DNA of 64,000 nt from Leptodontidium sp. MPI-SDFR-AT-0119 (GCA_020726505.1 JAHLEZ010000014.1:372001-436000); one strand, 5' to 3'. Shown: positions 44,268 to 56,561, counted from the stretch's first letter. Notes: generated by a model not told the origin, from the letters alone. Program-made: numbers and translations.

Positions 44268-45895
44268 GTTGTCTGTTTGGACTTGGATTAGAGATTGTGA
44301 GAGTTGAAATTTGGGGGAGTGATGTGGGATCTTACCTGATGAGAAAGGGGTCACAAAGGAGAGTTCAGGAAGAAAAGAAGTACTTTTGGGGTTACGTGGA
44401 TATTTGTTCGGACAAGGGAACATGTATGTGTGTGCGGACTTGATATACTTATCCAAGTCAATAGATCCCATCCCATCCATCCACTGCACACTCCTCATGG
44501 CGGCATCTCAAAGCAAATAAGGCTGATCTCCCCACCCTCGTAAACTGTCCTCATCTTAGATCCTGCACCATGTACTTACTGCACAGGAGATTAATTCCAT
44601 CATTTTGATCATCATTCGGTCACCATTCGATCACAAGAACGGATGGAACCGACCCTCCGTCAGTGGGGGATATGATTGAAATTGATATTCATATCGCTGA
44701 GCATGGCTCAAACAGGCGAGAGAAGGATATCCAGATTCGGTTCGAGGGATTCTTTTATGCTAATTTGCAATTATTTGCGTGATTGGTGCGCGAGAACCGG
44801 ATGGGGGATGTTTGAGGAAAATTATCTAGGGATAGATTGAGGAGGCTCGGCACTCAGATCAGCCTCAAACGGATTGCGGGGAAGTGGAGGGTAGAGGGTG
44901 GAGGGCGGCGTGGTGTGGAGTAGAGTAGGGCCGTTTCAAGATCAGAGTGATGGTGGTTGGCATTTACGTCTATCTATTGTGGCTAAAGAGCGTGGAGTTA
45001 TTTGAATGGATTGTTGGTGTTTTAGGTCAGAGTGTGCGCTCAAAAAAACTCTGCACTGTATGTTATGAACATGACAGACCCCCTAAAATAAGCGAGATTC
45101 GAAAACATTCCGCAAACAAAACAAACACCTGCCAGCAATGGCCACTAGGGGGGGAGGGGGGGGAAGAAACCAAGATAATCTTGTCCTTACCCCTCAGGAG
45201 ATCGGGTAAAGTCACTCCCCAAGCGAGAGCAATATAAACACAAAGTCCAAGCAGTCATCTGCTCAACACTCGGCGCTGTTGGCAACTTTCCCAAACTACC
45301 TCATCCCGTACCGGTATATCAGAGCCTTTAATTATAACACAAGTCGGCACCAAGATCCAGCAATTCCAGTTGAAATATGAAGCGAGAGAGGCTTCTGACG
45401 GGTTATCTGCTGTGATAGCTTAGCTTAGGTGACGCGTTCTCGTTACCAGAGGCAAATCAAGTCAATTCACTTACGAAGGTGTGCCGCTGGGTAAATTATG
45501 GCTCACCGCTTTCAATCTGCACAAAATACTGCCGGCAGAACCGTGAGCCATAATTTACCCAATCACCTCACCTCTAAAGAAACGCGTATTAGGGAAAGAG
45601 CCAAGGTATTATTGTATTATTTAGAAGTGTTAAGGCTATGGCTAAGAATAGGGGTTCAAACTGAAAGCCCGTGCGATTACTTAGTATTATTAAGGAAGAG
45701 CCCTTTATAAGTCCCTTTAGAAGAGGTCTTACTTACGAGACTTATTAAATCTAAAGTTAAAGAAATATACTTGCAGGAGTGGGGTAGTGCTCCTCCTGGC
45801 ACGATTAGTCATGTTATTGTACTATTAAACCCCTCAAAGACGATCGATCACTACTAATGTAACAACAACCACAACATTGTCTCAGCTGCAACAAC
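44268..45895. other. Intergenic region with inverted repeat and transposon-like fragment
   Basis: The left part is xylanase promoter. At 45490-45560 lies an 18-bp perfect inverted repeat (see separate entry). From about 45565 to 45860 the sequence becomes AT-rich and codes for fragments such as RERAKVLLYYLEVLRLWLRI and LIKSKVKEIYLQEW, interrupted by a stop, in a style unlike nearby genes. It may be a transposon remnant of unknown type. Confidence 0.45.
45490..45560. repeat. 18-bp inverted repeat with 35-bp spacer
   Basis: The arm gggtaaattatggctcac (45490-45507) and its exact complement gtgagccataatttaccc (45543-45560) could form a hairpin or be the ends of a tiny palindromic element. It marks the edge of the AT-rich segment. 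Confidence 0.75.
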
Positions 45896-46815
45896 ATGGC
45901 TGGACTTAATGCTCTTGTCATCGGTCCTTGGCCGACCACATTGTTCCTTATGGTGTGCTAACTTTCCATCAGGTGCGAATCGTGGGCTCGGGCTCGGGCT
46001 TTTGAAGGTCTTCAAAGAGCAGGGATACAATGTTTTTGGTACCATTCGACCACAAACCAGACCTGATGCCTCCTTCAAAGATGTAAGCCAAATGCTTCCC
46101 ATGCTTAGAGCATTCATCTAGTCAGTATATTAATGAGCTCAGCTTGGAGAAACGGGTGCTACCATCATAGACCTCGACTACCTGGTGGAGGACACCATTG
46201 CTGCTGCCGCCAAAACCTTTGGAGAAGATCGAACCCTAGATATTCTAGTCAACTGTGGTGGCATTGGGATGGACCCCAAGTCGTGGCTGGATACTAGTGC
46301 AGAGCAGATGATATACAAGTACCGTGTCATGACCGTGGTAAGTTTCACCATCGAACATGTTGTCATTCTTCTCTCCTGCTCATCCATTCTTACAAGGGGC
46401 CATTCCTGGCGAGCAAGTACTTCCATCCCAATTTGAAGAAGAGCAAGTTTGCCAGGATCGTCAATATCACATCGGAGTGGGCATCTATAGCTGGTAAATA
46501 CATGGTTTTCCTTCATTCATGCGCTTTGCTAATAAAGGTGAAGCCAACGACGGCGGAACATACGTCAGCTACCGCGTTCCCAAAACGGCACTCAATTCAA
46601 TGAGTGTTGTTGTTGGAATCGAGCTCAAGGCGGCAAAAGAAAACATAGCTGTGCTTTGCATCGATCCTGGCGACGTCCCGACCAAGCTCAGTCATTGGCA
46701 GGGAGACATTAAGCTGGAGGATTCGGTGCGCGGCATGTATAACCAGATTGAAAAGGCCACCATTGAGGACTCTGGCTTGTTTGTGAACTGGGCAGGCCAC
46801 AGATGGCCCTACTGA
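45896..46815 (+). CDS. Short-chain dehydrogenase/reductase
   Basis: Five exons, phases consistent: 45896-45923, 45973-46082, 46143-46337, 46397-46493, 46538-46815 (235 residues). The cofactor motif IGANRGLGLGL is rebuilt across the first intron. LDILVNCGG replaces the common NNAG. RIVNITSEWAS carries the catalytic Ser region, and YRVPK supplies the Tyr and Lys. LCIDPGDVPTKL is the usual post-catalytic PG segment. All key residues are present, unlike in the decayed SDR at 29327. The substrate is unknown; a carbonyl- or sugar-alcohol-type reductase using NAD(P)H is expected. Introns are 44-60 bp. Confidence 0.87.
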
Positions 46816-47054
46816 TAGACTTGCCTCATGATGGGTAGAACCAGTTTCCTGGCTGCCAGGAACTCTACTACAGGTGACGTGACGGGCGGTCACATAATCA
46901 ATAGGGAAATGATCAATTCTACGTCGAACTATTAAAGCATCGATTTCTAAGTATTTGCTCCTCGTGATGACTCGTAGGTGAGGAAGATAAAATGAGCACA
47001 ATACTGCCCAATCCTCTCCACAATTCTGTCTCCCCCCCACCTAAGTTTGCTTTT

Positions 47055-48356
47055 TTATGCCCGACGTTCGAAAAACACAACTGAGGCGATTGCCAAGCCT
47101 TCAATACCAGCTCGTAGAGATGGCTCAATCTCAGGAGCGAACCTTGGATTATGATTGAAGGGCAAATCCCGGAGGGTACCATCCTTTTCAGCCTTGTCAT
47201 ACTCCGCTCTTGGGGTCACGCCATAGTTCCAGTAGACATATGGTACCGGCTTCTTGCCTGGTGGGTGTCCCAACAGAACGAAGTCATCTGCAGTGATGTC
47301 GAGGTCCATGAGAAGGGCCGTCTCAGCAGCCTTGTCGCCATAGAAGCTGTGCAAGGCTTCAGTGAACCTTACCGTTGCCTCGTTGTCGTTGTCAATCGGC
47401 GGACAGGTGGCGGCAGTCACGATGCGAGGACTCCTGGGAGAGTTCGCAGCTTGGCATTCACCTTCGATGATACGCTTGACTGCATTGACTGCAGTGAGTT
47501 GGATGTCCTTGTTGAAGGAACGGATGTCCACTTTGAAGTCTGCATATTCCGGTATAATGCTGGCGTCTGTCCCGCCGTGGAAGTTGCCACAGGTGACGAC
47601 ACAAGGCTCCTTGAAGTCGATTTCTCTCGCAACAACCATCTGCAGACGTGATATGATGCAACCACCCATTAAGATAGGATCAATACCTAGCTCGGGCGTT
47701 GATGAATGGGTACCCTTGCCGTAGACTCGAACGCTGAGTGAGTCGAGGAATCCAAGTACACGACCTGGTCGGGTCCCTATGGTGCCAGCCTTGGTGGGGA
47801 CGGCATGCTGGCCTAAAACGATGCCGGGCATAGGTATTTTGTCGAAGAGGCCATCGTCAATCATTGCCTTCGCACCAAGAAGTCGCTCCTCATTGGGTTG
47901 GAAGACGCAGATAAGGGTCCCAGACCACGCGTCTCTCACTTTCCGTAGCAAGTCTGCGGCACCTAATAAGCTGGTCATATGCATATCGTGGCCGCAACCA
48001 TGCATGACCCATTTGGTACAGCCGTCTGCATCCACCTGCTTCACCTTGCTTGCATATGGAAGCCCTGTGTTCTCTTTCATCGGCAAGGCGTCCAGTTCCG
48101 AGCGAAGCAGCACAGCCGTCCCATCTCCGTTGCGCAAGATGCCGATAACTCCATGGCCTCCGACATTTCTCTGTACATCGTAGCCTAGCGATTCGAGATG
48201 GCCAGCAACGACAGAGGCTGTTCGGGATTTCTGGCAAGGTAGCTCCGGGTGTTGGTGGAGGTCTTTGTAAAGTGTGCTATACTTCTCCAGGTCTGGGAAG
48301 GACTCCTCGAAGATATCCCGCCATTTGTCGAATGAGAGAGAGGCTTTTGCCTGCAT
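47055..48356 (-). CDS. M20-family metal-dependent amidohydrolase
   Basis: One exon. From ATG 48356 (MQAKASLSFD) it gives 433 residues; an upstream in-frame ATG at 48497 would add 47 Ser/Thr-rich residues that look like leader sequence. Family motifs: LHQHPELPCQ, GHGVIGIL, LRSELDALPM, metal ligands in HGCGHDMHMT, FQPNEERLLGA, GQHAVPTKAG, THSSTPELGIDP, and LGHPPGKKPVPYVYWNYG. This pattern is that of the hippurate/IAA-amino-acid hydrolase branch, which removes acyl groups from N-acyl amino acids. Glu-Glu after the FQPNE block and the Cys/His ligands are present, so an active enzyme is likely. Probably cytosolic. Confidence 0.88.
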   Translation of the reverse strand: MQAKASLSFDKWRDIFEESFPDLEKYSTLYKDLHQHPELPCQKSRTASVVAGHLESLGYDVQRNVGGHGVIGILRNGDGTAVLLRSELDALPMKENTGLPYASKVKQVDADGCTKWVMHGCGHDMHMTSLLGAADLLRKVRDAWSGTLICVFQPNEERLLGAKAMIDDGLFDKIPMPGIVLGQHAVPTKAGTIGTRPGRVLGFLDSLSVRVYGKGTHSSTPELGIDPILMGGCIISRLQMVVAREIDFKEPCVVTCGNFHGGTDASIIPEYADFKVDIRSFNKDIQLTAVNAVKRIIEGECQAANSPRSPRIVTAATCPPIDNDNEATVRFTEALHSFYGDKAAETALLMDLDITADDFVLLGHPPGKKPVPYVYWNYGVTPRAEYDKAEKDGTLRDLPFNHNPRFAPEIEPSLRAGIEGLAIASVVFFERRA

Positions 48357-48497
48357 GGCGGTGGTAGTGGTGGTGGTGTTGGTTGGTTGGCTGGGGCAGA
48401 AAGATGTGTGTGTAAAGCTAAAAGGTTTGATTGCTGGGGTCAGACAAAGATATGAAGCGGTTGATGGCTCGCTTGAACTGCTGTTTTGTAGGTTCAT

Positions 48498-48846
48498 GGA
48501 CGCAGTATAAATATAAGTTGACAGTCTTCTGTCGCGTTATTGATTGTCGGTAGTTTCGTACATGTTTGGAGTCCTCTGATTGGACCGTTCAACAGTCATG
48601 GCCACCTAGTTCTTGGGAATCACCTCCTACCTGTTGGTGCATTGGAACGATAAGGCTCATTTCATTCAGAACGCAGTAGTGACTTAGATTTGCTTTCCTC
48701 ATTTAGAGATCAACGTATTTTGGAAGTCATTTAATTTAATTTTAGTTTCCTCCTTTTTGCTCGTCCTCTGGAAAGTCGCAGAATCGCAGAATCTTCTTCC
48801 ACTATCGACTGGAAGTGGACCTTACTTACACCTACAATTGGATGTA
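48498..48846. other. Intergenic region
   Basis: Promoter side of the amidohydrolase gene. Ends at the TA target site of the mariner element. Confidence 0.45.
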
Positions 48847-50095
48847 CGAAAGGGGGTTTGCAATGGGTCTCGTCTACCCCCCTGATTTTACCCAGTTTTT
48901 ATGCTATTTATAGTAATGATTTACTATCTAGAAGGTCCTCCTTTTTTAAGTCTAACTTTTGCTATCCTCTTTGGCATCGTATCTATAAATCTATTAATCA
49001 ATTCAATAGAAATCTCGTTTTCCCAAATATCTGGAATAGCCGCTTTTAAGTCTTCGAGAACCTAGCCATCGTGAGGATTTTTATTCCTTAATTTTTGCTT
49101 TAAAACTCTCTAAATATTCTTAATTGGATTCAAATCTGGCGAGCAAGAAGGCTAGTTAATTGAGTATATGTGGCATTCTAATCGTACGGCGTTACAAAGT
49201 CCGTGATTCTGCTTTGTATCGGTTTTTCCGTGAACCCTACTATTATCTTCTACGCAAAAGAAGTCTCTTGGTTGCTCGAATATCTTTTTCAAAGGCCCTC
49301 GAAGAATTTGATTCGTATACTTCTTTTGATTAAACCCCTTCTCTTCTTCCTCGTACGAATAGAAGTATATCTTTGACTTATATCTATACCCAATTGCCGC
49401 CCACGCCATAAATGACTTATGGCCCGAGTGAAAGGTAAACTGAATACAGCTTAACCTTCGTCTTTCTCCTCGTGCTCGTAAGACTTTTCGTCTTCGAAGC
49501 AAATTAGTTCGAGTAATTGTCTCATCTGTAAACCTCTCTCTTCTCTAATATTCCTTCCCTTGGCCCCAATGTTCGATAGCAAAAGTCCAATGCTTGAGCT
49601 TATTAGCTTTCGAAATAAAAGGCTTGCAGTCAGGTGTATGATAATGATAACCAAATCGTTCAAAAGCTCGAAGTAATATTGTATCGTAGCAATCTAAGTG
49701 GAATTCCTCGCGGATTTGTTTTAAGGTAAGTACTCGACGATCGTACCGACCCGTAAACCAATTAATTATTTCTTGAATTCGTTCGTCAGGAATCTTCGGG
49801 AGAGCCCTAGGAGGCTTTGATTGTCGGTCTGGCTTGTTAAGGAAATATTGGGCTGAAGAGCGTGGGATACCGAGTTTACGTGCTGCTACACGTTGAGAGT
49901 AGCCTTCATCGAGTAGGGTCTTGAATCGCACGCGAGTTAGGGTCTCATGAGTCTAAGGTATTGTAATAATGTGTGTCCAATATAAATTAAAGAGGGAGAC
50001 TCATTAAATTGGTGTGAGGTGCTTTTATTTTACGAGCTTTGATGATGCTTACCACCTAGCAGGGGTGGACGAGACCCATTGCAAACCCCCTTTCG
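48847..50095 (-). mobile_element. Degenerate Tc1/mariner transposon
   Basis: A 1249-bp element bounded by TA dinucleotides (48845-48846, 50096-50097) and inverted ends starting cgaaagggggtttgcaatgg, matching for about 35 bp with one mismatch. The minus strand carries a broken transposase. The N-terminal helix-turn-helix part is at 49545-49931 (LDEGYSQRVAARKLGIPRSS). Downstream pieces in shifted frames include FEDEKSYE (first catalytic Asp), VEDNSRVHGK (second), and SPDLNPIKNI, where the third catalytic acid Glu is Lys. Stops stand where Trp is expected on both sides of that motif. These are TpG-to-TpA changes of the RIP kind. The transposase cannot act. Confidence 0.87.
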
Positions 50096-50242
50096 TACAT
50101 TACCCCTTAGGTATTTGGGAATGCCACCCTTTATGCGTCCCGCTTCTCCACATGTGAAAACCTCGCTTGCGCCAATGTAAATCTCTTGCCGTAACAAAAA
50201 CCGATCAAATCGCATCGCATTGAATTAACACGGTATCCCATC

Positions 50243-51939
50243 TCAAAGTGGCATATCACCCACGCCTCCCTTCCCAGCAACGACCTTAGCCCTCAAGGCA
50301 TCCCGAATCTCATCTTTACTCTTCCCCCTCCACTCCCCAAGACCTTTATTGCTCAGTGGCCAAAGCGGCTGGTTCAACCCAGCAGTCTCCATGAGATGCT
50401 CGTCGAATTTCGGGGCTGGGGTGCTCATCAAGGTATCCAGCTCTCTGCTGAGCTCAGCACAGTAGGCGTCAAGAGGGAGATCGTTGACGTCGTTTCCGAA
50501 GGGGTTCTCGAGTTCGTCGCCGATGGTTGCGATTCCGAGGATGATGTAGGCTGCGGCTATGGTGCCGGGGATGGTGACCCAGCCGAGGGCTTGGTAGAGT
50601 TGGAAGGGGAGGAGGTAGACGTAGAGGAGGACGACTTGGGAGATGAGGATGTTGTAGCCGATTGGGAGGGGGGTGGTGAGGACTCTTTCGGCGTTGCCGG
50701 CTGTGTCTGTCATGCCGGCGAGGGCGTTCACTTGGGGAAGTAGTTAGTAAGAGTAAGAATCCCTGCTCCCCCACCCCACCTCGCAATTGAGAATGTAGGG
50801 TTCGAAGAGCTAGAAAGCAGAGTAACTTACTGACTTGTCCACCTAGAACCGTAGATTTCATCTGTCCATTATTCTGCACCGTCTCAACATACGCGCTCAG
50901 GTACGCCATAATCTCCATCGGCAGATTTCCCAGCGGCTTATCAGAGCGCTTCATTTCCTTCCTAGGATTCGACATGGCGAATGGCAGACCGAGATGTTCT
51001 CCCACAGACTTCCATGGGGATTTGTGCTTATGCGCCAAGTGCTCCTCCTTGTGTGCGGCCTGTGCATATGTGTCGAGATGTGCGACTAGGCCTGCGATAT
51101 CGGGGTAATGCGCGTATGGCTCGAATCGGAGACGGTGCTTGAGAGCGACGGCGTAGGCGAGGATGAGGTTCATGGCTGTGACTTTTTGGAGGAGGTCATC
51201 GGTGCCTTGATCGCCTTCGCGCTCGGCGACGTGGACCCAGACGTAGCGGGCCAGGTTGCGGCATTGAATCATGAGTGTGCACCACGTCTTGCGACCTTCG
51301 GAGTATCTAAATCCACGTTAGGATTTTGGCTTGAAAGATTGATCGAGCTAGGTATGTACCGTTCATAAGCAGTTGAGCTTCTGAAAGAGAGCGAGAGACC
51401 AACGACGAAACCTAGGACTGTGAGGAGGAGTGTCGCAACCTCGACTGCGAATATGTCAGATTGGATCATGTAGATACATGGAATATGAGGAGGGGCGCTT
51501 ACGTGGATAAACGAATTTGGAGATGCAGGTAATACACGTCGCCCAAGCTCCAACGCCCAACACTGGGAGTACCATTCGAGGGAGAACACTGCCATGCATG
51601 CGCATGAAGTAGGGGAGTTTAGAATGCTTATCCAGATCACGAGGGCCTACCTAATTGACACACATTAGAATTCGAGTAGTTAACCGAAGTGCAATGGATG
51701 GCACGTACAAAGTAGTCGTCAAGATCCAGACTATCTGCCGAGACTCGACGTGGTGTACCAACTAGATCGCTGATGTTGGTGTTGAAGGTGGATTTGGTGA
51801 TTCTGGGTTTGGGCTGAATCTTGTCGTGTGCACCGTTTGTCTGATCAGTTGCATGCGATCCTCCTGCTGCTCCATGGCCACCTCCACCTCCTCCCGCAGC
51901 GGGGGCTCCACCAGCTGGTGCTGGCGCGTCGTCGGACAT
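50243..51939 (-). CDS. Bestrophin-type anion channel (UPF0187)
   Basis: Five exons, phases consistent: 51709-51939, 51503-51650, 51360-51444, 50831-51306, 50243-50730 (475 residues). The N-terminus is Gly/Ala/Pro-rich. The membrane core includes VLPVLGVGAWATCIT, ATLLLTVLGFVVGLSLSFRS with TAYERYSEGRKTW next, RVLTTPLPIGYNILISQVVL, and IAAAYIILGIATIGDELENP. The segment ENPFGNDVNDLPLDAYC is the hallmark of the bestrophin family. Members form pentameric chloride channels; in fungi their membrane and physiological role is little studied. The 3' end is only 147 bp from the mariner element. Confidence 0.9.
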
Positions 51940-54111
51940 GGTTGAGAGGCGATGTGTGCGTGTTCAGAAGAAGACGTGAGATGAGATGAGAGTGATCGAA
52001 TTGGACTCGTAGAGTCAAAGTTGAGATGATCTGGATGTAAGCGACAGCCTCTACCGAAGTAAACAAGAAGAAGAGAAGGGAAGGTGAGTGAGCAGATCAA
52101 GATGAAGATGAAGAAAAGAAAAGAACAAGCATTTAATCAAAAGCAAGGGGGGAGACGCGACTTTCCAGACCCCGGACTTTCAGCTGCCAAGCGAGAAAAC
52201 AAGTGACAGGGGCCACAATAAGGTTCATCCCGAAGTGGAAATGGGGGTCTTGGACGTTTCTTGGTGCCATCCAATCATTTCCATCGCCTGGAATCGCTTG
52301 GACTTCTGGCGCCAATTCATTGGTGTGAAACACGGGAAATTGCCAGATCAGGTAGGGGGGAAACGGTGGAAGGACAGGGCGAGGAAAGAAAGAGCGACTT
52401 TGGAAACGCCAAGAGGTGACTGCGCTGGTTGACACGGGTGGGGACAGAAGCGACAGAAGTCCGTCATCTTGCTCCAGTCATGTAGTGACACGATGAGGGA
52501 GACAGACTGCAGGAGATGAGGTGAGAATGGGAGTCCTGGATCGATGCATGTAAGCATGTACCTTTTGCTTGATTTATCTGTTATATACTCCTTGTATAGG
52601 GGGGATGTGTTGCGATTTTGCAGAAGCTGAGAAATGTCATGTTCAGCTACCAAATTCCGCCAAGGATATGGTCGCGTGCTCACGAATGAGGATATGTCCC
52701 TCGGGAAGTTGCGGCACATGGGTAGTCGGTATTACTGTACCACGAAGGAAGCAATCGATATTTATCCGGATCAAACTGTTCAATGGACTGGCACGAACTG
52801 GCATGAATTGATCTGATCCGATCCGATCTGTTTGGGGATGCGAACATGGATACGAAATCTCGTGTCCCGATCTGTGGGTTTTCTCAGGCCCCTCAATTCT
52901 TTTAGCGGAACCTAACTTCGCTTGTTGAGATTGACCATCCGAATCCAGATTATCCTGTAACCAGACGTTGAACAATCGTGCTGTTTGTTATATTCGACGT
53001 GACTTCTATCCACCCGATACGTGTCATGGTAATACACGCAATCGCAACTGAAGGCCGTGGTTTACGGTTGAGTTCGCCCGGGTAGATGTGGCTAATCAGA
53101 CATGTCGTTGATATTCGAGTGTGGATGGAGATCTGACTTGTGGGTTGACAATCCTCTTGTCTGAACGACACAACGATGTATCCGTGTTCATCGATGAAGC
53201 TCGAAGGTCGCCTTTCAGCGAGGCCGGCCTTGCGCCCAAGACTCCGGGGAGAATAGAATGCGCCCAAACAAGCTTCAGACCGCGACTGCTAAGGAGACAT
53301 GACGAGCTTGGCCATGGCGTGCTTACTGTTGATCTGAAAAGAGCTCTGGGTTCTGATAGAGAAGTCATCAAACGTGAGATCCGACCCAGATCCGGGTATC
53401 AAAAAATATGCCCAGGTGATGATTGCATAGGTACAGCTTGTCTTGCTTTAGAGAAGGTATAATCCTACTTAGATCCAGCTCACCTCCGATTTAAGTACGT
53501 CGAATGGAGAAATTGAAGGCTTTCGTCCGTGGGTTAACCCAATCTCTGCCTCCACGGCAGTGGCCCCCGGAGGGCCAGCGGAGCGTCACTCACATCACGT
53601 CACAGCATATCAACAAAGCTCTTGTGTCTTTCTTTCATGGGGGCAAGCCCCCAAACCCCCATTCTCGCTACGCTCGTAATGTTGTGAAGCATGTCTTAGG
53701 CTTCACTAGACTGATACCGGCTTGAGAGTGGGAAAAGAGAGAGAAGCTTAGAATTGAAGCTGTCTTTCGTACATCCAAGGCATGTCGATGAATGAATTAA
53801 CTCATGCTCTCCAGCCTTGACAGGACCGTTGACTCAGCGCACGAACACCCAAAGAAGGAAAACGATATAGAGTGAGGAAATAGCAGCACAAATGCCCAGA
53901 ATTCTCAAAGCACCTCAAGTCACGTGCTATCGGCCATCAAAATCGAGCCTAGCGCATTCATCCCTGTCATCCAACTCAAGCTCCACCACAATTTTCAGCC
54001 TCACCCCGCCACGAGCTCTCCAAGTCAACACAACTCCAATCTACCTAGTTCCCAACGCAACAGCAGAACCTCATACACACTGCAGATACGATCAAGAGCA
54101 GCCAATGTGAA
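51940..54111. other. Intergenic region
   Basis: No gene with a recognisable domain or codon pattern was found in over 2 kb. A G/C-rich patch with short palindromes (tggcccccggagggcca at about 53561; gggggcaagccccc near 53640) lies at 53540-53700. The left part is promoter of the bestrophin gene and the right part that of LSM7. Confidence 0.45.
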
Positions 54112-54761
54112 ATGTCAGAACGAGGTCATCAACGCGGTGGACGGGGTGGTGGTAGAGGTATATCTCCCTTTCTTCCTCTCTTTTCTCTCCCCTCCATTCC
54201 TCCTTCGCTACTCAATTCCCGCCCATCAACACCAAGCGAGAGATCAATACAAGCAGACCAGAAGCTAATCTACTCCCAGGTGAACACAGAGGCGGACGAG
54301 GCGGCGGAGGAAGAGGAGCCCACGCAGGAGGCGAGCGCGAAAGGCCAAAGAAGGAGAATATCCTCGACTTGGGGAAGTACATGGACAAGAAAATCACGGT
54401 GAAGTTTACTGGAGGACGGGAAGGTTCGTCTTCTTTTCCCTTTCTCTCCTCCCTACCCAAGTCTATACATGTTATACCATACCATATCATATCATACCAT
54501 TGCATTGAGTATGGTATTTGAAAATCAGGCGATCATGAAGCTGACGGGGATTGGAATGCAGTTACGGGCACACTCAAAGGCTACGATGCACTCATGAACC
54601 TTGTCCTCGACGACGTCGATGAGATCCTGCGTGACGATGAGGGAAATACAAGTACGAGAGCGCTGGGGCTTGTGGTTGCGAGAGGGACGCTGCTTGTGCT
54701 TGTTAGTCCAGTGGATGGAAGTGAGGAGATTGCGAATCCGTTCGTGCAGGCCGAGGAATGA
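54112..54761 (+). CDS. LSM7: U6 snRNA-associated Sm-like protein LSm7
   Basis: Three exons, 54112-54157, 54280-54423 and 54562-54761, with introns of 122 and 138 bp (129 residues). After a Gly/Arg-rich start (GGRGGGRG) the Sm1 motif reads KYMDKKITVKFTGGREVTGT, followed by LKGYDALMNLVLDDVDE, and Sm2 reads LGLVVARGTLLVLVSP. These are the signatures of LSm7, a subunit of the LSm2-8 ring on U6 snRNA in the nucleus and of the LSm1-7 ring in mRNA decay. Length and motif order fit the family. Gene structure is unambiguous because each splice keeps frame. Confidence 0.92.
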
Positions 54762-56129
54762 TGTTGAGGGGGGTATGGGATGGGATATGATGGGATAAGT
54801 TCGGCGAGATTGGGTTGCTGGATGAAGGGTTAGAGGGAGGAAGTGAAAGGGGTGGATATACCCGATTGATGACTGCTGCATGGAGATATGACTTCTGGGG
54901 ATGAGATATACTCTCTAAGGCGTAGGACCATGGGGTAGAAACGTGGTAGATTACCTATGATGGCGCATATGAAGTAGGTACCTACCTACACATCAAAATG
55001 CCACGAAACTTCGTCCAAGCGACGAACATATGCCATCGCTTCAGCTGCGATCCATCTTCTCTCATCTTCCTCCTTATCGGTTAACCCCATACTTACCAAG
55101 TTGGGTCCTCCTTCTATTCCCATCAGCTACTAAGTAACCGCATCAAAATATCGCCAATCATACTTCGCCAATCATATTCAACGACTCTCTCTTTCCCTCT
55201 ACATACAAGAGGGGTATGAGGAACCGGTCAAGGGGCAAGGTTTCCGCTAGCGTTAGTCTGTGATCTTCGGTTTTGCTTAATTAAATTATGCCTGCTTCTT
55301 GACTGACTCAAAAAAAAAAAAAACGCTTAATTGTCTTTGCCAACTTGTTTATGTATACTTCAATTTACGAACATCATACATAATTCTTGTAGAAGAAAGG
55401 TGCAAGTCTTTGAGTAAGGCTCGGTTGACGGACGGATGATAGATCAGGGTACGAGCGAGAAAGACCAGGTGCACTATCTAATAAGTCTTCATGTGTTACG
55501 AGTGTGATGAGATTGGATGCGCCTTGGAACCATGCTTCTCGGCAACACAATCCTCAAAACTGGTATTTGTTGCTTACCAGCTTGCGAGTGCCACAGTCCC
55601 TAGCAAGGCTGATTAAACGTCAATTTGACTTTGTAAAATCCCCATCTACATGCCCGCTTTGTAATACATAACGGGAGTAATTCTAGGTGTAGTGAGGTCT
55701 ATGCTCGCATGCCCATTCAAAGGTCATGCACAAGCTCGTTCTCAAAGACTGCTTGAAATTCTCCAGAAACCCACCACTTGAAACACCGAATCTTTCTCAG
55801 GGAATCATTCGCGCATAATGTATGCTTGCCTTTCGATCAAGATTTTTGTTTTTAAAAACAGCGATCTTCTTCCACATTAAGACCAAAAACAGGTATTCAG
55901 AGCACCCCATCGAGATCTCAAATCTCACTCCGACTGTTCTAAGTGTTCTTCCAAAATAACAAAACAGCCGAGAATCTCCTCCCAAAAAAAAAAAAAAAAA
56001 AAAAAAAAACCGGCGAACGCACACACACATGGGCAGAACAAGTTGCTGTGCAGCTCATATATCAAATATTACCATCCTAGCCCGAACCTGAAATTTCCCT
56101 AGCCCAAATCCCCAGAAAATCTCCCCAAC
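54762..56129. other. Intergenic region with poly-A tracts
   Basis: Contains an A-run near 55310-55323 and an A26 run at 55984-56009. No gene recognised. Confidence 0.45.
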
Positions 56130-56561
56130 ATGTGCACCGACTTCAAGACCACCTACAGAGAATGCGGCCACGAAATCAGGGAGCCATCATTTTGCTATGC
56201 CAAGCGGAATGTCTTCACACAGATCCACCTAGCCGCAGTGGCACGCGACGAAGAGAAGCCAAGACCCGAAGGCTATATGAGCAGAGAGGATGAGAGGTTT
56301 TACTACAGATACGAGGACTAGGATAGTATATGCTCCGTACGACCCTTGGCGGACGAGCCTTACTTTAAGGAAGGAGAATGCGACTATTGCATGACCGAAC
56401 GTGAGGCGCCGCCGTTTGAGCCCCATCTGCCATTCAAGGCCAAGCTGCCATTTGAGACCAAAATGGATGAGGAAAAGAAATCTGCTAAGGTTCCGAAGGC
56501 TGATGCTAAGAAGATGAAACTTATTGAGCAAAGGCCGCAGATAATGAGAGCTTTTCGTTGA
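56130..56561 (+). CDS. Small Cys-containing fungal protein
   Basis: The frame 56130-56561 has one stop (TAG, 56319-56321). Removing an 84-bp GT-AG interval, 56238-56321, which contains a TTTTACTAC branch-like sequence, keeps frame and gives 115 residues: MCTDFKTTYRECGHEI at the start, then SICSVRPLADEPYFKEGEC, DYC and a Lys-rich tail. The pattern CxH plus spaced Cys and a YFKEG-C-x-x-C end recalls a group of small, uncharacterised ascomycete proteins. A related broken gene lies at 57626-58021. If the intron is not real, this is a pseudogene with one stop. Confidence 0.55.
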
